From Psychromonas sp. CNPT3 (lineage in GTDB: Bacteria; Pseudomonadota; Gammaproteobacteria; Enterobacterales; Psychromonadaceae): a stretch of DNA of 64,000 nt. The notes under the pieces were generated by a model. It did no database searches. It saw only the letters and a list, made by a program, of their open reading frames with translations, and was not told the DNA's origin. Made by a program: the position numbers and the translations under genes. The stretch spans positions 1,321,883-1,385,882 of the forward strand of contig NC_020802.1 of NCBI RefSeq assembly GCF_000153405.2, written 5' to 3'. Numbering within the stretch: the first letter of the stretch is position 1; each line of letters starts with the position of its first letter. Below are positions 37,448 through 45,913 of the stretch, in pieces.

Positions 37448-38866
37448 TTAATTTAAAGCCTCTATTAATGCTTTAATATCTTTTAGAGGGTGAATAGATT
37501 GGCCTGCTTTAACATATTGTTGCATCGACTTGTGGTAGGCGACAGCGGGAATAAAGATATGTTTAATACCATGACTGAGCGCTTCTCTGACGCGCGGAAC
37601 AATTTGTGGGATCTGGCGTAATTCCCCCGTCAAGGCAAGCTCTCCAATAAACACAGCATCTTCGGGAAGTGGTTTTGAGTTGATAGAACTGAGTAGGGCT
37701 GCTGTTACTGCCATATCGGTCGATGTTTCAGAGTCCGCCATTTTTAGTCCGCCAACCAAGCTAATGTTAATATCATAGTAGGTAGAAATACCACCATGTT
37801 TCTTAAGAACGGCGGTGATCAATGACAAACGACTATAGGAAACCCCGATACAGTTACGAATGGACTTCTCTCCTTCTACATCCGTTGCCAGCGCTTGAAT
37901 TTCAATGAGCAGATTACGTGAGCCATCTTTGATAACGGCAATGGCAGAGCCTTCAAAATGCTCTTCACTGCCGGAAAGAAAAAGGCGACTCGGATTATCA
38001 ACAGAATGCATCCCAAATTCGGTCATTTGAAAAATACCGACTTGCTCGGTGTCACCAAAACGATTTTTGTCTGCGCGTAAAATACGCACGGAGGCATCAT
38101 TAACTTCAATATGGATTGCGGTATCAATGATATGTTTTAGTGTTTGTGGTCCTGCCATTTGAGAGTTTTTATTCACTTGGCCTACTAATATTAGGGTGAT
38201 CCCGTGTTGCTTACATAAACGGTTTAATATTTTAGCGCAGGTTTTTACTTGTGTTATCCCGCCGGCGGTGCCGTCAACGCTGTTTGATTCAAAGGCTTGG
38301 ATAGAATCGGCAATTAAAAATCGCACATTGTTATCAAGGCATTGATTGACAATATCTTCAATACAATCGGTATCTGAAAGGAGAAAATTAAGCTCATTAA
38401 AATTTAATTTTAAACGCTCTGTTGCACGTTTTGCCCACTGACTTAAGCTTTCTTCGGCGGTGACATAAAGGGTTACCATCGTTTGTGACATAATTTGGGC
38501 GACTTTAGTCAGCAAGGTTGTTTTACCAGAGCCGGGATCGCCACTGATCAAAACGACCGACCCCAATGTGATGCCTCCACCTAAGACGCGATCTAATTCA
38601 CTCAAACCGGTACTGACGCGAGCAGCCTGTTCAATTTTAACACTGTCCATACGCTGTACACCTTGGCTATTGATACCGGTATAGCTCGTGTTTTTTGTAC
38701 GTGAAATGGCAGCATTAAGTGAGCGAGAGGTGCTCGATACCGCAGCTTCTCTAAATTCTGTTATGGTATTCCACGCCTTACACTCACTGCACTGTCCCTG
38801 CCATTTTGTAAAGTCTGCGCCACAGTCACTGCAGACATATGCGATTTTAATTTTTGCTTTGGCCAT
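37448..38866 (-). CDS. radA: DNA repair protein RadA
   Basis: RadA is a RecA-like ATPase and DnaB-type helicase that promotes branch migration during recombination. The 472 residues contain an N-terminal C4 zinc finger (Cys12, 15, 26, 29), Walker A GDPGSGKT at 109-116 and the RadA-specific KNRFG motif in RADKNRFGDTEQ. A C-terminal Lon-like P-domain follows (GGLKMADSETSTDMAVTAALLSS). E. coli RadA is 460. It starts 11 bases after recX ends, so the two form an operon driven from the LexA box at 39560-39575. No serB precedes it, unlike in E. coli. Confidence 0.95.
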   Translation of the reverse strand: MAKAKIKIAYVCSDCGADFTKWQGQCSECKAWNTITEFREAAVSSTSRSLNAAISRTKNTSYTGINSQGVQRMDSVKIEQAARVSTGLSELDRVLGGGITLGSVVLISGDPGSGKTTLLTKVAQIMSQTMVTLYVTAEESLSQWAKRATERLKLNFNELNFLLSDTDCIEDIVNQCLDNNVRFLIADSIQAFESNSVDGTAGGITQVKTCAKILNRLCKQHGITLILVGQVNKNSQMAGPQTLKHIIDTAIHIEVNDASVRILRADKNRFGDTEQVGIFQMTEFGMHSVDNPSRLFLSGSEEHFEGSAIAVIKDGSRNLLIEIQALATDVEGEKSIRNCIGVSYSRLSLITAVLKKHGGISTYYDINISLVGGLKMADSETSTDMAVTAALLSSINSKPLPEDAVFIGELALTGELRQIPQIVPRVREALSHGIKHIFIPAVAYHKSMQQYVKAGQSIHPLKDIKALIEALN

Positions 38867-38877
38867 TTTTCTTCTTC

Positions 38878-39534
38878 TTATGCATCATCGATAGTGTTAT
38901 TAAAAATATGTAGTGCGTCTTTTACATCGCTAAATGAGTAGCCACGTGCGATTAAAAATCGCGTCGCTTTATCTTTTTGTTTTTGTTCATTAAGGCGCAT
39001 ATGAAATTTCTTTTGTAGTAAGAGAAGCGCTTCACTTTTAGCGTCGTATTCCTCTCGTGAGTAGTTTTCATTATATGTGTCTATTACAATAAAAATATCA
39101 TCAAAACAGTATCCTTTACCTTGTAAAAAAAGCATCGCTTTTTGTTTTAGATGAGTATTAAACAAGGGTTTTTTATATTTTTGAGTGAGTAGATCTAAGG
39201 CTTGTTTCTGGTAGTCAAAGTCGTCAAGGTGCGTGAGCTCTGCGCTTTTTATATCGAGACCTTTTAGCTTTAAACCTTGGGTAATACGTTGTGGCCCTAA
39301 ACGTTTATTTTGTGCGCTACGTATGTAATTTTTAATAAATCGTTCATCATCAAGGTAATGATAATTAAAACATTCTTCGATCACTGCATCGATCCAATCT
39401 TGCTTCTCTGTTTTTCGAGCCAACTTCAGACGGAGCTCATATTCGCTGTGATCTCGACGACTTAAATGCCAAAAAGCGCTGCGCTTTACGCCCGCAATAT
39501 CGGTGGCTTTTTTTATCGGTTTATTAAAAGACAT
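38878..39534 (-). CDS. recX: RecX regulatory protein, extended form
   Basis: RecX caps RecA filaments and limits their growth. The 218-residue product has the RecX pattern of three-helix repeats: AFWHLSRRDHSEYELRLKLARK, then WIDAVIEECFNYHYLDDERFIKNYIRSAQNKRLGPQRITQGLKLKG. The last repeat appears twice, at about residues 112-152 and 169-209, which explains why it is longer than E. coli RecX (166). recX usually sits next to recA; here it is upstream of radA and under its own perfect LexA box. RBS AAAGGTAT precedes the ATG. Confidence 0.85.
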   Translation of the reverse strand: MSFNKPIKKATDIAGVKRSAFWHLSRRDHSEYELRLKLARKTEKQDWIDAVIEECFNYHYLDDERFIKNYIRSAQNKRLGPQRITQGLKLKGLDIKSAELTHLDDFDYQKQALDLLTQKYKKPLFNTHLKQKAMLFLQGKGYCFDDIFIVIDTYNENYSREEYDAKSEALLLLQKKFHMRLNEQKQKDKATRFLIARGYSFSDVKDALHIFNNTIDDA

Positions 39535-39559
39535 ACCTTTTTTCTACTTTAAACAAATA

Positions 39560-39575
39560 CTGTTATTATGAACAG
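39560..39575 (-). promoter_or_regulatory. LexA (SOS) box upstream of recX-radA
   Basis: CTGT-TATTATGA-ACAG fits CTGT-N8-ACAG exactly and is embedded in a longer palindrome (AAATACTGTT ... AACAGTATTT). It lies 25 bases upstream of the recX start, the same distance as the box before sulA. Confidence 0.88.
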
Positions 39576-39684
39576 TATTTGTGAATAAAGCCAATGCTAT
39601 TATGTACAAATTTTATTTCTCACTATCATTTTTGTTATTTTTTTTTTATACTGCGCGTTTTTTAGCACCATAAAAGGTTCCATA

Positions 39685-40398
39685 ATGCTATTAACGCCTT
39701 ATTATCATCAAGAAAATGCAGTGATCCGTATTTCGGCATTGCAAGCGAGTCGCTTTGCTAAAGTTGAGTGTTCAGACTTTAACCCTATCCATGATCCAGA
39801 CAATAAACGTTTCTGTGTTCCAGGGGATCTTTTATTTTCTCTGGCATTGCATTTTTATGGGATCAGTGAGTCGATGCGTTTTTCTTTTTCTAGCATGGTA
39901 AGTGCGGATATGGGATTGATTTTTCCGGATACAAAGAGTGATGTCATCGTGATCACAAATGAAGCGGGTAAAGCGGTATTAGAGATTGTGCGCAGTGGTG
40001 CTATCAACAAAACGCCTGCTTTTATTGAATCAATGATAAAAAATTATGTTTCGTTTTCGGGACAAAATTTTCCAAGTTTACTCATGCCTTTAATGAAAGA
40101 GCATCAAGTGATGTTTAATCCAGCTAGACCGTTGGTTATGTATAACAGTATGAGTTTCCATTTTGATGATTTAGTGAATTTAGACACTGATAAAGAGATG
40201 CAACTAAAATTAGAAAGTACGGAAATGCAAGTAGATGGTAAACGTGCTAATAATTTCTTAAACTTCACGCTTTTTTCTGACCAACAAAAAATTGGATCAG
40301 GTGTTAAAAAATTAATAGTAGCAGGGTTGAAAGCTTATGATCATAAAGCGATCACAGACTTTGCTGACGCGTATGAAGCGGGGCGTAATAATTTTTGA
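39685..40398 (+). CDS. DUF3581 family protein
   Basis: A 237-residue cytoplasmic protein with no signal or membrane segment. The stretch ISALQASRFAKVECSDFNPIHDPDNKRFCVPGDLLFSLALHFYG is the mark of DUF3581, seen in Shewanella, Vibrio and relatives. The SRFAK, DFNPIHD and VPGDLLF elements resemble a MaoC/hot-dog-fold dehydratase active-site region, so an acyl-thioester ligand is conceivable (inference). It is divergent from recX, so the LexA box at 39560-39575 is also upstream of this gene, but at about 110 bases. Confidence 0.75.
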   Translation: MLLTPYYHQENAVIRISALQASRFAKVECSDFNPIHDPDNKRFCVPGDLLFSLALHFYGISESMRFSFSSMVSADMGLIFPDTKSDVIVITNEAGKAVLEIVRSGAINKTPAFIESMIKNYVSFSGQNFPSLLMPLMKEHQVMFNPARPLVMYNSMSFHFDDLVNLDTDKEMQLKLESTEMQVDGKRANNFLNFTLFSDQQKIGSGVKKLIVAGLKAYDHKAITDFADAYEAGRNNF

Positions 40399-40727
40399 TC
40401 CTTATTTAACAAAATCTGCGCAGTCGTTTTTACCCTGATAAATATCAACATGGATGTTGAATGTTTCTCTCTTCGTAAAATAATGAATATACCCACCCAT
40501 GATATTTCAAGATGCAACCGCGTTATTCTACCTTGATATTTATTGCATTCGATGAAAAGGGAATAAGCATTTACAAAGGTGATGCTTGACCTGTTCTCGT
40601 TCGAGTGGCAGAGAATGTATTTGAGGCAACATGGCTAAATACTTATGTCATAAAAGAATAAATGCGACATTTTTTGCATTGACGTAACATCCTCGCTATA
40701 CTACGCGTTGCAATTTTTTTAAACATA
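40399..40727. other. Intergenic region upstream of yhhQ
   Basis: No gene seen. It contains the degenerate element at 40488-40642. A promoter-like pair follows: TTGCAT (40674-40679) and TATACT (40697-40702), spacer 17. This would start a leader of about 66 bases carrying the candidate riboswitch. Confidence 0.55.
40488..40642. repeat. Degenerate intergenic element with inverted ends
   Basis: The left end TATACCCACCCATGATATTTC followed by AAGATGCA is an imperfect inverted match to the right end TGTATTTGAGG-CAACATGG-CTAAATAC. The right end also resembles 18444-18472. The inner ATGAAAAGGGAATA resembles ATGAAAAGGGTATA inside the element at 48250-48349. It has no ORF and could be a decayed MITE-like repeat family; matches are short. 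Confidence 0.4.
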
Positions 40728-40771
40728 GCGGGTTCCCTCACCCCGCGGTTATAAGTACATAAAAAGGTCAC
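40728..40771 (+). promoter_or_regulatory. Candidate preQ1-type riboswitch before yhhQ
   Basis: GCGGG and CCCGC form a stem around a TTCCCTCAC loop, followed by an A-rich tail ending AAAAAGG, which is also the ribosome site 7 bases before the ATG. This recalls the preQ1-I layout: a stem, a GGTTC-type loop start, and an A-rich tail pairing back into the loop through GG-CC. The tail is longer than usual. The gene downstream transports queuosine precursors, which fits the ligand. Not verified by a covariance model. Confidence 0.45.
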
Positions 40772-40774
40772 AAT

Positions 40775-41449
40775 ATGTTATCACTTTCGACACAGCAAAT
40801 GCGCCGTGCACTTTTCGTGCTGGTTACATTTCATATCTTTATTATCTGCGCTAGTAATTATTTGGTACAGATCCCTTTAGAAATTTTTGGCTTTCATAAT
40901 ACATGGGGAGCCTTTAGCTTTCCTTTTGTTTATTTAGCCACTGATCTTACCGTGCGTATTTTTGGTCAAAGTAGTGCGCGTAAAATCATTTTAAAAGCCA
41001 TGCTACCTGCATTATTACTTTCTTATTTGATGGGTGTTATTTTTCATCAAGGTGGGTATTTAGGGCTTGATGCATTACAAACCTTTAATAGCTTTGTATT
41101 TCGCATCTCTTTTGCAAGTTTTATTGCTTATTTGATTGGTCAATTAATGGATATTACGGTGTTTGCTAAATTAAGAGCAACGCGCTCTTGGTGGGTAGCT
41201 CCGGCAGCCTCAACATTATTAGGTAACTCTATTGATACGCTGGTATTCTTTAGCGTGGCATTTTACGGATCGACTGATATGTTCATGGCAACGCATTGGC
41301 CTGAAATCGCATTCTTTGATTATATGTTTAAAGTGGTGGTCAGTTTAGCGCTGTTTTTACCTATTTATGGCATGTTATTAAAATATCTTGAGCAACGTTT
41401 ACTGAGTCCCTCTCTCTCTGAAGCTCTGCGTAAAACCAAAAACATATAA
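40775..41449 (+). CDS. yhhQ: Queuosine precursor transporter YhhQ
   Basis: An inner-membrane transporter for preQ0/preQ1, precursors of the queuosine tRNA modification. The 224-residue product has about six hydrophobic segments and is close to E. coli YhhQ (221). Shared stretches include ASNYLVQIPLEIFGFHNTWGAFSFPFVYLATDLTVRIFG, SFIAYLIGQLMDI, RSWWVAPAASTLLGNSIDTLVFF and the ending with a cytoplasmic basic tail. Regulation by a preQ1 riboswitch is suggested by the leader. Confidence 0.93.
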   Translation: MLSLSTQQMRRALFVLVTFHIFIICASNYLVQIPLEIFGFHNTWGAFSFPFVYLATDLTVRIFGQSSARKIILKAMLPALLLSYLMGVIFHQGGYLGLDALQTFNSFVFRISFASFIAYLIGQLMDITVFAKLRATRSWWVAPAASTLLGNSIDTLVFFSVAFYGSTDMFMATHWPEIAFFDYMFKVVVSLALFLPIYGMLLKYLEQRLLSPSLSEALRKTKNI

Positions 41450-41460
41450 ACTTAACGCGT

Positions 41461-41497
41461 AAAAAAGCACCGAAGAGGAGAGGTCTTCCGTGCTTTT
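41461..41497. terminator. Bidirectional terminator between yhhQ and the M18 aminopeptidase gene
   Basis: AAAAGCACCGAAGA and TCTTCCGTGCTTTT pair with one mismatch around a 7-base loop, with A-runs before and T-runs after, so it can end transcripts from both convergent genes. Confidence 0.85.
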
Positions 41498-41511
41498 ACT
41501 TCAGCGTACCA

Positions 41512-42804
41512 CTATTTATAAAATTCACTGAGCACTTGGTGCATATAGAAATGATCTAATGTGCCTTGTAGCTCCCTTATACTATGCATTGCTAGCATTG
41601 CATTACCGACATCAATTGTTTCTATGCCGAGTGTTGCTGATACTGTGGGTCCTATCGTACTGCCCGAGGGAAGATCAGATCGGTTTGCCATTTTTTGATA
41701 AGGTACTTTTGCCTTATCACAAAGTTGAATAAATTTCGCGCTGCTACTCGCTGTGGTTGCGTAGCGGAAATTCGCACTCATTTTGATAACGGGACCTTGA
41801 TTTAAACAAGGCGCATAAGCGGGATCGTGTTTTTCTACAAAGTTGGCATGTAATGCATGGGCGCCATCACAGCTAATAAAGAAACTTTTATGGCGTGCGC
41901 GCAGATCATCTTCTAACGTGCCATCTAATGAGAAGTTAATGCGTTTTAATAAGGCATCTAAATAATTTGAATCTGCCCCCATCATGGTTTGACTGCCAAT
42001 TTCTTCACTGTCAAAGAAGACCGCGATATTAGTACTTATCGGCGATGTGGCGGTTAAGAAACTGCTATAAATAGCATGGCACATGGCAAGGTTATCAAGG
42101 CGACTGGTGGCTATCATGTCTTTATCTAAACCGATAAAAGCCCCTTTTTGGCAATCATAAAAGAACAAGTCCATTTCAATAATAGCGTCGCTATCTAAGT
42201 TCATTTCATTCGCGACCATCGATTTCAAGTAGGTTTTTTCATCGACATCTTGAGCGCTTGCAAATAAAATCACGGCAAGTTGTGTTTGCTTATTATATTC
42301 AATGCCTTTATTTGTTTCACGGTTTAAATGAATAGCTAAGTTTGGAACGATGCCAATAGGGCGTTTAAAATCAATTAACCGACTTTCGATGCCTTGCGCT
42401 GTTTTTATTGAAACACGTCCCGCTAACGATAAATCTCTATCAAGCCAAGTGCTATTGATGGCGCCACCATATGTTTCAATACTGACTTTTAAACAACCGG
42501 CTACTTTTTGCAATGCTTCATTTTTAAGCTTCAAATGTGGGCTATCGGTATGTGCACCGGCTAAATGAAAACCACTGTCTTGAGGTTTTTTTGATCCTAA
42601 ATGAAAAGCAATTAAGGCACTTTCATTACGGGTAATATAATATTTCCCACCGAGCGTAATATTCCAGATATCTCCTTCATTAAGATGTTGATATCCTTGA
42701 TTTTCTAATTTTCGCATGATATTTTTAACGGCAAAGTAGGAAACAGGGCTTAAATCAATGAAATCGATTAATTTGTCTGCTAATATTGATGATTGTTTAT
42801 TCAT
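41512..42804 (-). CDS. apeB: M18 family aminopeptidase
   Basis: A 430-residue zinc aminopeptidase of the M18 (aspartyl aminopeptidase/ApeB) family, forming tetrahedral dodecamers in the cytoplasm. Metal-site segments: GAHTDSPHLKLK (first His and Asp), FFDSEEIGSQTMMGADSN (Glu-Glu pair), SCDGAHALHANF and, near the end, NAMLAMHSIRE with the last His. I start at ATG 42804 (AAGAGA before it); an in-frame ATG at 42885 adds 27 non-conserved residues. Usual length is about 430. Confidence 0.92.
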   Translation of the reverse strand: MNKQSSILADKLIDFIDLSPVSYFAVKNIMRKLENQGYQHLNEGDIWNITLGGKYYITRNESALIAFHLGSKKPQDSGFHLAGAHTDSPHLKLKNEALQKVAGCLKVSIETYGGAINSTWLDRDLSLAGRVSIKTAQGIESRLIDFKRPIGIVPNLAIHLNRETNKGIEYNKQTQLAVILFASAQDVDEKTYLKSMVANEMNLDSDAIIEMDLFFYDCQKGAFIGLDKDMIATSRLDNLAMCHAIYSSFLTATSPISTNIAVFFDSEEIGSQTMMGADSNYLDALLKRINFSLDGTLEDDLRARHKSFFISCDGAHALHANFVEKHDPAYAPCLNQGPVIKMSANFRYATTASSSAKFIQLCDKAKVPYQKMANRSDLPSGSTIGPTVSATLGIETIDVGNAMLAMHSIRELQGTLDHFYMHQVLSEFYK

Positions 42805-42936
42805 GTGATCTCTTTTATAAGAATAATAGTGTGAATTCGGTTGATCATAGATTGATTGTATCTGCTTGATAATATTTAACCACATTTTTACAGTGGATCT
42901 GTGTGAGATCCGTAATTTATCTACTCTGGAGAGAAA

Positions 42937-43767
42937 ATGGATCTTTTAAATGCAGCGGGAGATAAAATCTGGTTAGATAGGGGGTTTCATTTTGGAGATG
43001 AGTTTTTCTCGCAGCTAGATTTCATCAAACAATTACCTAAAGGCCACAAAAAAAGAGATGGCTCTGAAGCGCAATGTAATGTGTTTTATCAAGATATTAT
43101 GAATTATGGTTTTTTAGATATTCACAATTATTTGATTGCATCGGGCCGTGTCGATTTGGCAGCTAAAAATCTAAATGAAATCAACAGACTGGCCCTTGAC
43201 CCGCTGACAGGGTTGCAAAAGAAAGAGTTTTTAAAGCGTAAATTACAACGCTTTGGAAATGAAGTTTACCAATGCCAAAGTGATGATTTTGCCTTGGTGA
43301 TGTGTGATATTGATCACTTTAAAAAGGTGAATGACACTTATGGACATGCGGTAGGTGACGATACGTTAACATTATTTGGGCGCATTTTATCCAAAGGTCT
43401 ACGCCCTTGTGATGTGGCTTATCGCTATGGGGGTGAAGAGTTTCTTATTATTCTACCTAATACCAATCTTGAAGGTGCACTCGCAGCCGCTGAACGCATG
43501 CGTCTGTTAATACACAATACCTTGAAACTGGGCCATTATGGGTTAAATCATATTGCTGCTTATCAATTAGACGACAGTGAGTTGACGTTAGAAACGACCG
43601 ATGAAGATATGAATAATACTTTTTTTTTAGCGCAAAAGATAAGTTGTAGCTTTGGGGTGGCGAGTTACACAGAATGTGAATATTCCAGTGAGCTCCTTTT
43701 TCAGCGCGCGGATAAATGTTTATACTCGGCTAAAAAAAGTGGCCGAAATTGTGTGGCATTTGAATAA
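42937..43767 (+). CDS. Diguanylate cyclase (GGDEF domain)
   Basis: A 276-residue cytoplasmic enzyme that makes cyclic di-GMP. An N-terminal segment of about 85 residues is unrecognised (rich in aromatic residues, no membrane segment). The GGDEF domain starts at DPLTGLQKKEF and has VMCDIDHFKKVNDTYGHAVGDDTL. The active signature is GGEEF at 165-169, with an intact inhibitory I-site RPCD at 156-159 at the normal five-residue distance. An insertion of about 40 residues lies before ISCSFGVASY. It should be catalytically active and feedback-inhibited. Confidence 0.92.
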   Translation: MDLLNAAGDKIWLDRGFHFGDEFFSQLDFIKQLPKGHKKRDGSEAQCNVFYQDIMNYGFLDIHNYLIASGRVDLAAKNLNEINRLALDPLTGLQKKEFLKRKLQRFGNEVYQCQSDDFALVMCDIDHFKKVNDTYGHAVGDDTLTLFGRILSKGLRPCDVAYRYGGEEFLIILPNTNLEGALAAAERMRLLIHNTLKLGHYGLNHIAAYQLDDSELTLETTDEDMNNTFFLAQKISCSFGVASYTECEYSSELLFQRADKCLYSAKKSGRNCVAFE

Positions 43768-44072
43768 AGGTCTTTGTATTATTGGGCCTTTATGGACGCG
43801 TAAGATAATCGTTTTGAACACCTAAAAATAAACATTAAAAACAGGTGCATTATTAAATAGAGGGTACTAATATAGGCGTCATTAAAGACAGTCGTTATAT
43901 TTTTACTTTTCTTATCCCTTCGTAAAAAGTAAACTCATCTTGTACTTCTCTTTTCTCTACAGATAAAAAGTAAAAGTATGTATCTGAATATGCTCTGTGC
44001 AGGGCCTTTTCGTTTTATCCCTATGTAGTATAAGTTATACTGCGCACCTTAAAAATAAATTTGAGAAGATAA
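43768..44072. other. Intergenic region before the DnaJ-like gene
   Basis: 305 bases with no plausible gene. A TATACT at 44036-44041 is a possible -10 for the downstream gene; no convincing -35 or heat-shock (sigma-32) promoter was found. Nothing else stands out. Confidence 0.5.
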
Positions 44073-44921
44073 ATGGCAAAACGTGATCATTATGAAGTAT
44101 TGGGCATTAATAAAAGTGCAACTGACAAAGAAATAAAAAGAGCTTATAAAAAATTGGCTATGAAATTTCATCCCGATCGTAATCCAGGAAACCCTGTTGC
44201 AGAAGAGAACTTCCGCGAAGTAAAATCGGCTTATGAAATTCTTCATGATGAAGATAAAAGAGATCAATACGATCATTATGGTCATGCTGCTTTTGATGGT
44301 CAAGGTGGTGGCAGAGGTCAAGGTTTTGGTGGATCAAGCCGTGGGTTTGAAGATATTTTTGGAAGTATGTACGAACAGCGAGAACAACCTCGTTATCAAC
44401 CACAGCCTGAAGTGGGATCTGACATCATATTAAGTCTCGAAATCTCTTTAGAGCAAGCTATCAATGGTTGTGAGCAAGAGGTGAAATTGCCGAATAATCC
44501 AGAACCTTTATTAGTCACTGTCCCTGCAGGTGTTGCTCATGGGCAACATGTCAAAGTGCAAGGTAAAGGTAATCCAGGCACATTAGGTGCTGCTCGAGGC
44601 AATCTGCTAGTGCAAGTGACCTTGTTAGAGGACGACGTTTTTCGCCGTGAAGGACTAGACTTATATTGCTTTATTACGCCTTCATTTCCATTAGCTGCAT
44701 TAGGTGGCACTTTAAAAGTCCCGACATTCACTGGCTTTATTAATATTAAAATACCGGCTGGTACACAAGTGGGTAGAAAATTTAGAATTAAAGGCAAAGG
44801 CATCAAAGCGATGCAAACAACGGAAGTGGGTGATCTTATCTATGAAGTACAGATCAAGACTCCTTTGAGTTTGAGCGCTGAGCAAGAAACGCTTCTTAAA
44901 GCATTAGCTGAAATTCTTTAA
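44073..44921 (+). CDS. DnaJ-like co-chaperone lacking the zinc-finger domain
   Basis: A 282-residue J-protein. The J domain (residues 1-70) is nearly that of DnaJ, with HPD at 33-35. A Gly/Phe-rich linker follows (GQGGGRGQGFGGSSRGFEDIFGSMYE). Next come the two substrate-binding beta domains (GSDIILSLEISLEQAINGCEQEVKLP, VPAGVAHGQHVKVQGKGNPG, LEDDVFRREGLDLYCFITPSF, IPAGTQVGRKFRIKGKGI). The four CxxCxGxG zinc repeats of DnaJ are missing altogether, so this is a class B (CbpA-type) protein with a DnaJ-type N terminus. It should stimulate DnaK. Its stop overlaps the ATG of the DMT permease. Confidence 0.9.
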   Translation: MAKRDHYEVLGINKSATDKEIKRAYKKLAMKFHPDRNPGNPVAEENFREVKSAYEILHDEDKRDQYDHYGHAAFDGQGGGRGQGFGGSSRGFEDIFGSMYEQREQPRYQPQPEVGSDIILSLEISLEQAINGCEQEVKLPNNPEPLLVTVPAGVAHGQHVKVQGKGNPGTLGAARGNLLVQVTLLEDDVFRREGLDLYCFITPSFPLAALGGTLKVPTFTGFINIKIPAGTQVGRKFRIKGKGIKAMQTTEVGDLIYEVQIKTPLSLSAEQETLLKALAEIL

Positions 44922-45817
44922 TGAATGAAAAACTTGCGCTGATTGTTGCGACCTTTTTATGGGGTAGCTCATTTATTGCATTAAAATATGTCATACAAAT
45001 TTATGATCCTACATTTGTGATTTTTTTGCGCATGTTGATCGTTTTGTGTATTTGTGTATTTTTATGGCGTTGGGTTAAGCGTTTTAAATATCAAAAAGGC
45101 GATTATAAATATTTGCTGTCAATGTCATTGGCAGAGCCAGCTTTATATTTTTTATTTGAAGGTTTTGCAATGCAAAATACGTCTGCATCACAAGCGGGTA
45201 TTTTAGTTTCTTGCTTGCCTTTGTTAGTGGCTTTTCTTGCATTCTATTTGCTAAAAGAGCAACTTTCTAAAGCCATACTGATTGGGTTTACGGTGTGCTT
45301 ATCGGGTAGTTTATTGCTGACTTTTTTATCACCGAGTTCAGCGCAAGCACCAAACCCTTGGCTAGGTAATGGATTAGAGTTTTTAGCAATGATTTGTGCA
45401 GCTTACTATACTATTAGTGTTAAACATTTAGCCGGGCGCTATTCACCTTTATCATTGATAGGATTACAAGGTTTAAGCGGCACTCTTTTCTTTGCGCCAT
45501 TTGTTTATTTTAATGGGCTACCTGAGGTTTATAATAGTGATGCGTTATTGAGTATTTTATACTTAGGCGCTGTTGTGACGGTGGGAGCATATGGTTTATA
45601 TAATTATGCTTTAATTAAAGTGTCGGTATTAACCGCCGCCGCATTTTCCAATTTGATCCCTATTTTCACCTTGTTTTTATCGGCGCTTATTCTTGGCGAA
45701 CGCTTGAATAATGTGCAGTGGTTAAGTATTAGTATTGTTTTTATTGGTATCGCAATAAGTCAGAAACACAGTACTAAAAAAAGAGAGCCTGCAGGTGAGG
45801 AGATCTCTTCGATATAA
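44921..45817 (+). CDS. EamA/DMT family transporter
   Basis: A 298-residue inner-membrane protein with ten hydrophobic segments in two EamA repeats: the first from LIVATFLWGSSFIALKYVI, the second from LEFLAMICAAYYTISVKHLAG. Positive-inside loops (WRWVKRFKYQKGD) and a charged C-terminal tail are typical. Such proteins export amino acids or other metabolites; the substrate cannot be told here. TAATG overlap with the DnaJ-like gene suggests co-transcription. Confidence 0.88.
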   Translation: MNEKLALIVATFLWGSSFIALKYVIQIYDPTFVIFLRMLIVLCICVFLWRWVKRFKYQKGDYKYLLSMSLAEPALYFLFEGFAMQNTSASQAGILVSCLPLLVAFLAFYLLKEQLSKAILIGFTVCLSGSLLLTFLSPSSAQAPNPWLGNGLEFLAMICAAYYTISVKHLAGRYSPLSLIGLQGLSGTLFFAPFVYFNGLPEVYNSDALLSILYLGAVVTVGAYGLYNYALIKVSVLTAAAFSNLIPIFTLFLSALILGERLNNVQWLSISIVFIGIAISQKHSTKKREPAGEEISSI

Positions 45818-45913
45818 ATTCTCTTAGTTATTAAGCAGAATGTTTTTCATCTGTTTTTTGCTTATTTTTTACTTATTTTAGTGTGTTATTTTTTAATCAA
45901 CAAGGAACTGAGC

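Noticed and set aside
43900-44072. Sigma-32 heat-shock promoter before the DnaJ-like gene
   Set aside because: Only loose matches to CTTGAA and CCCCAT at poor spacing were seen.
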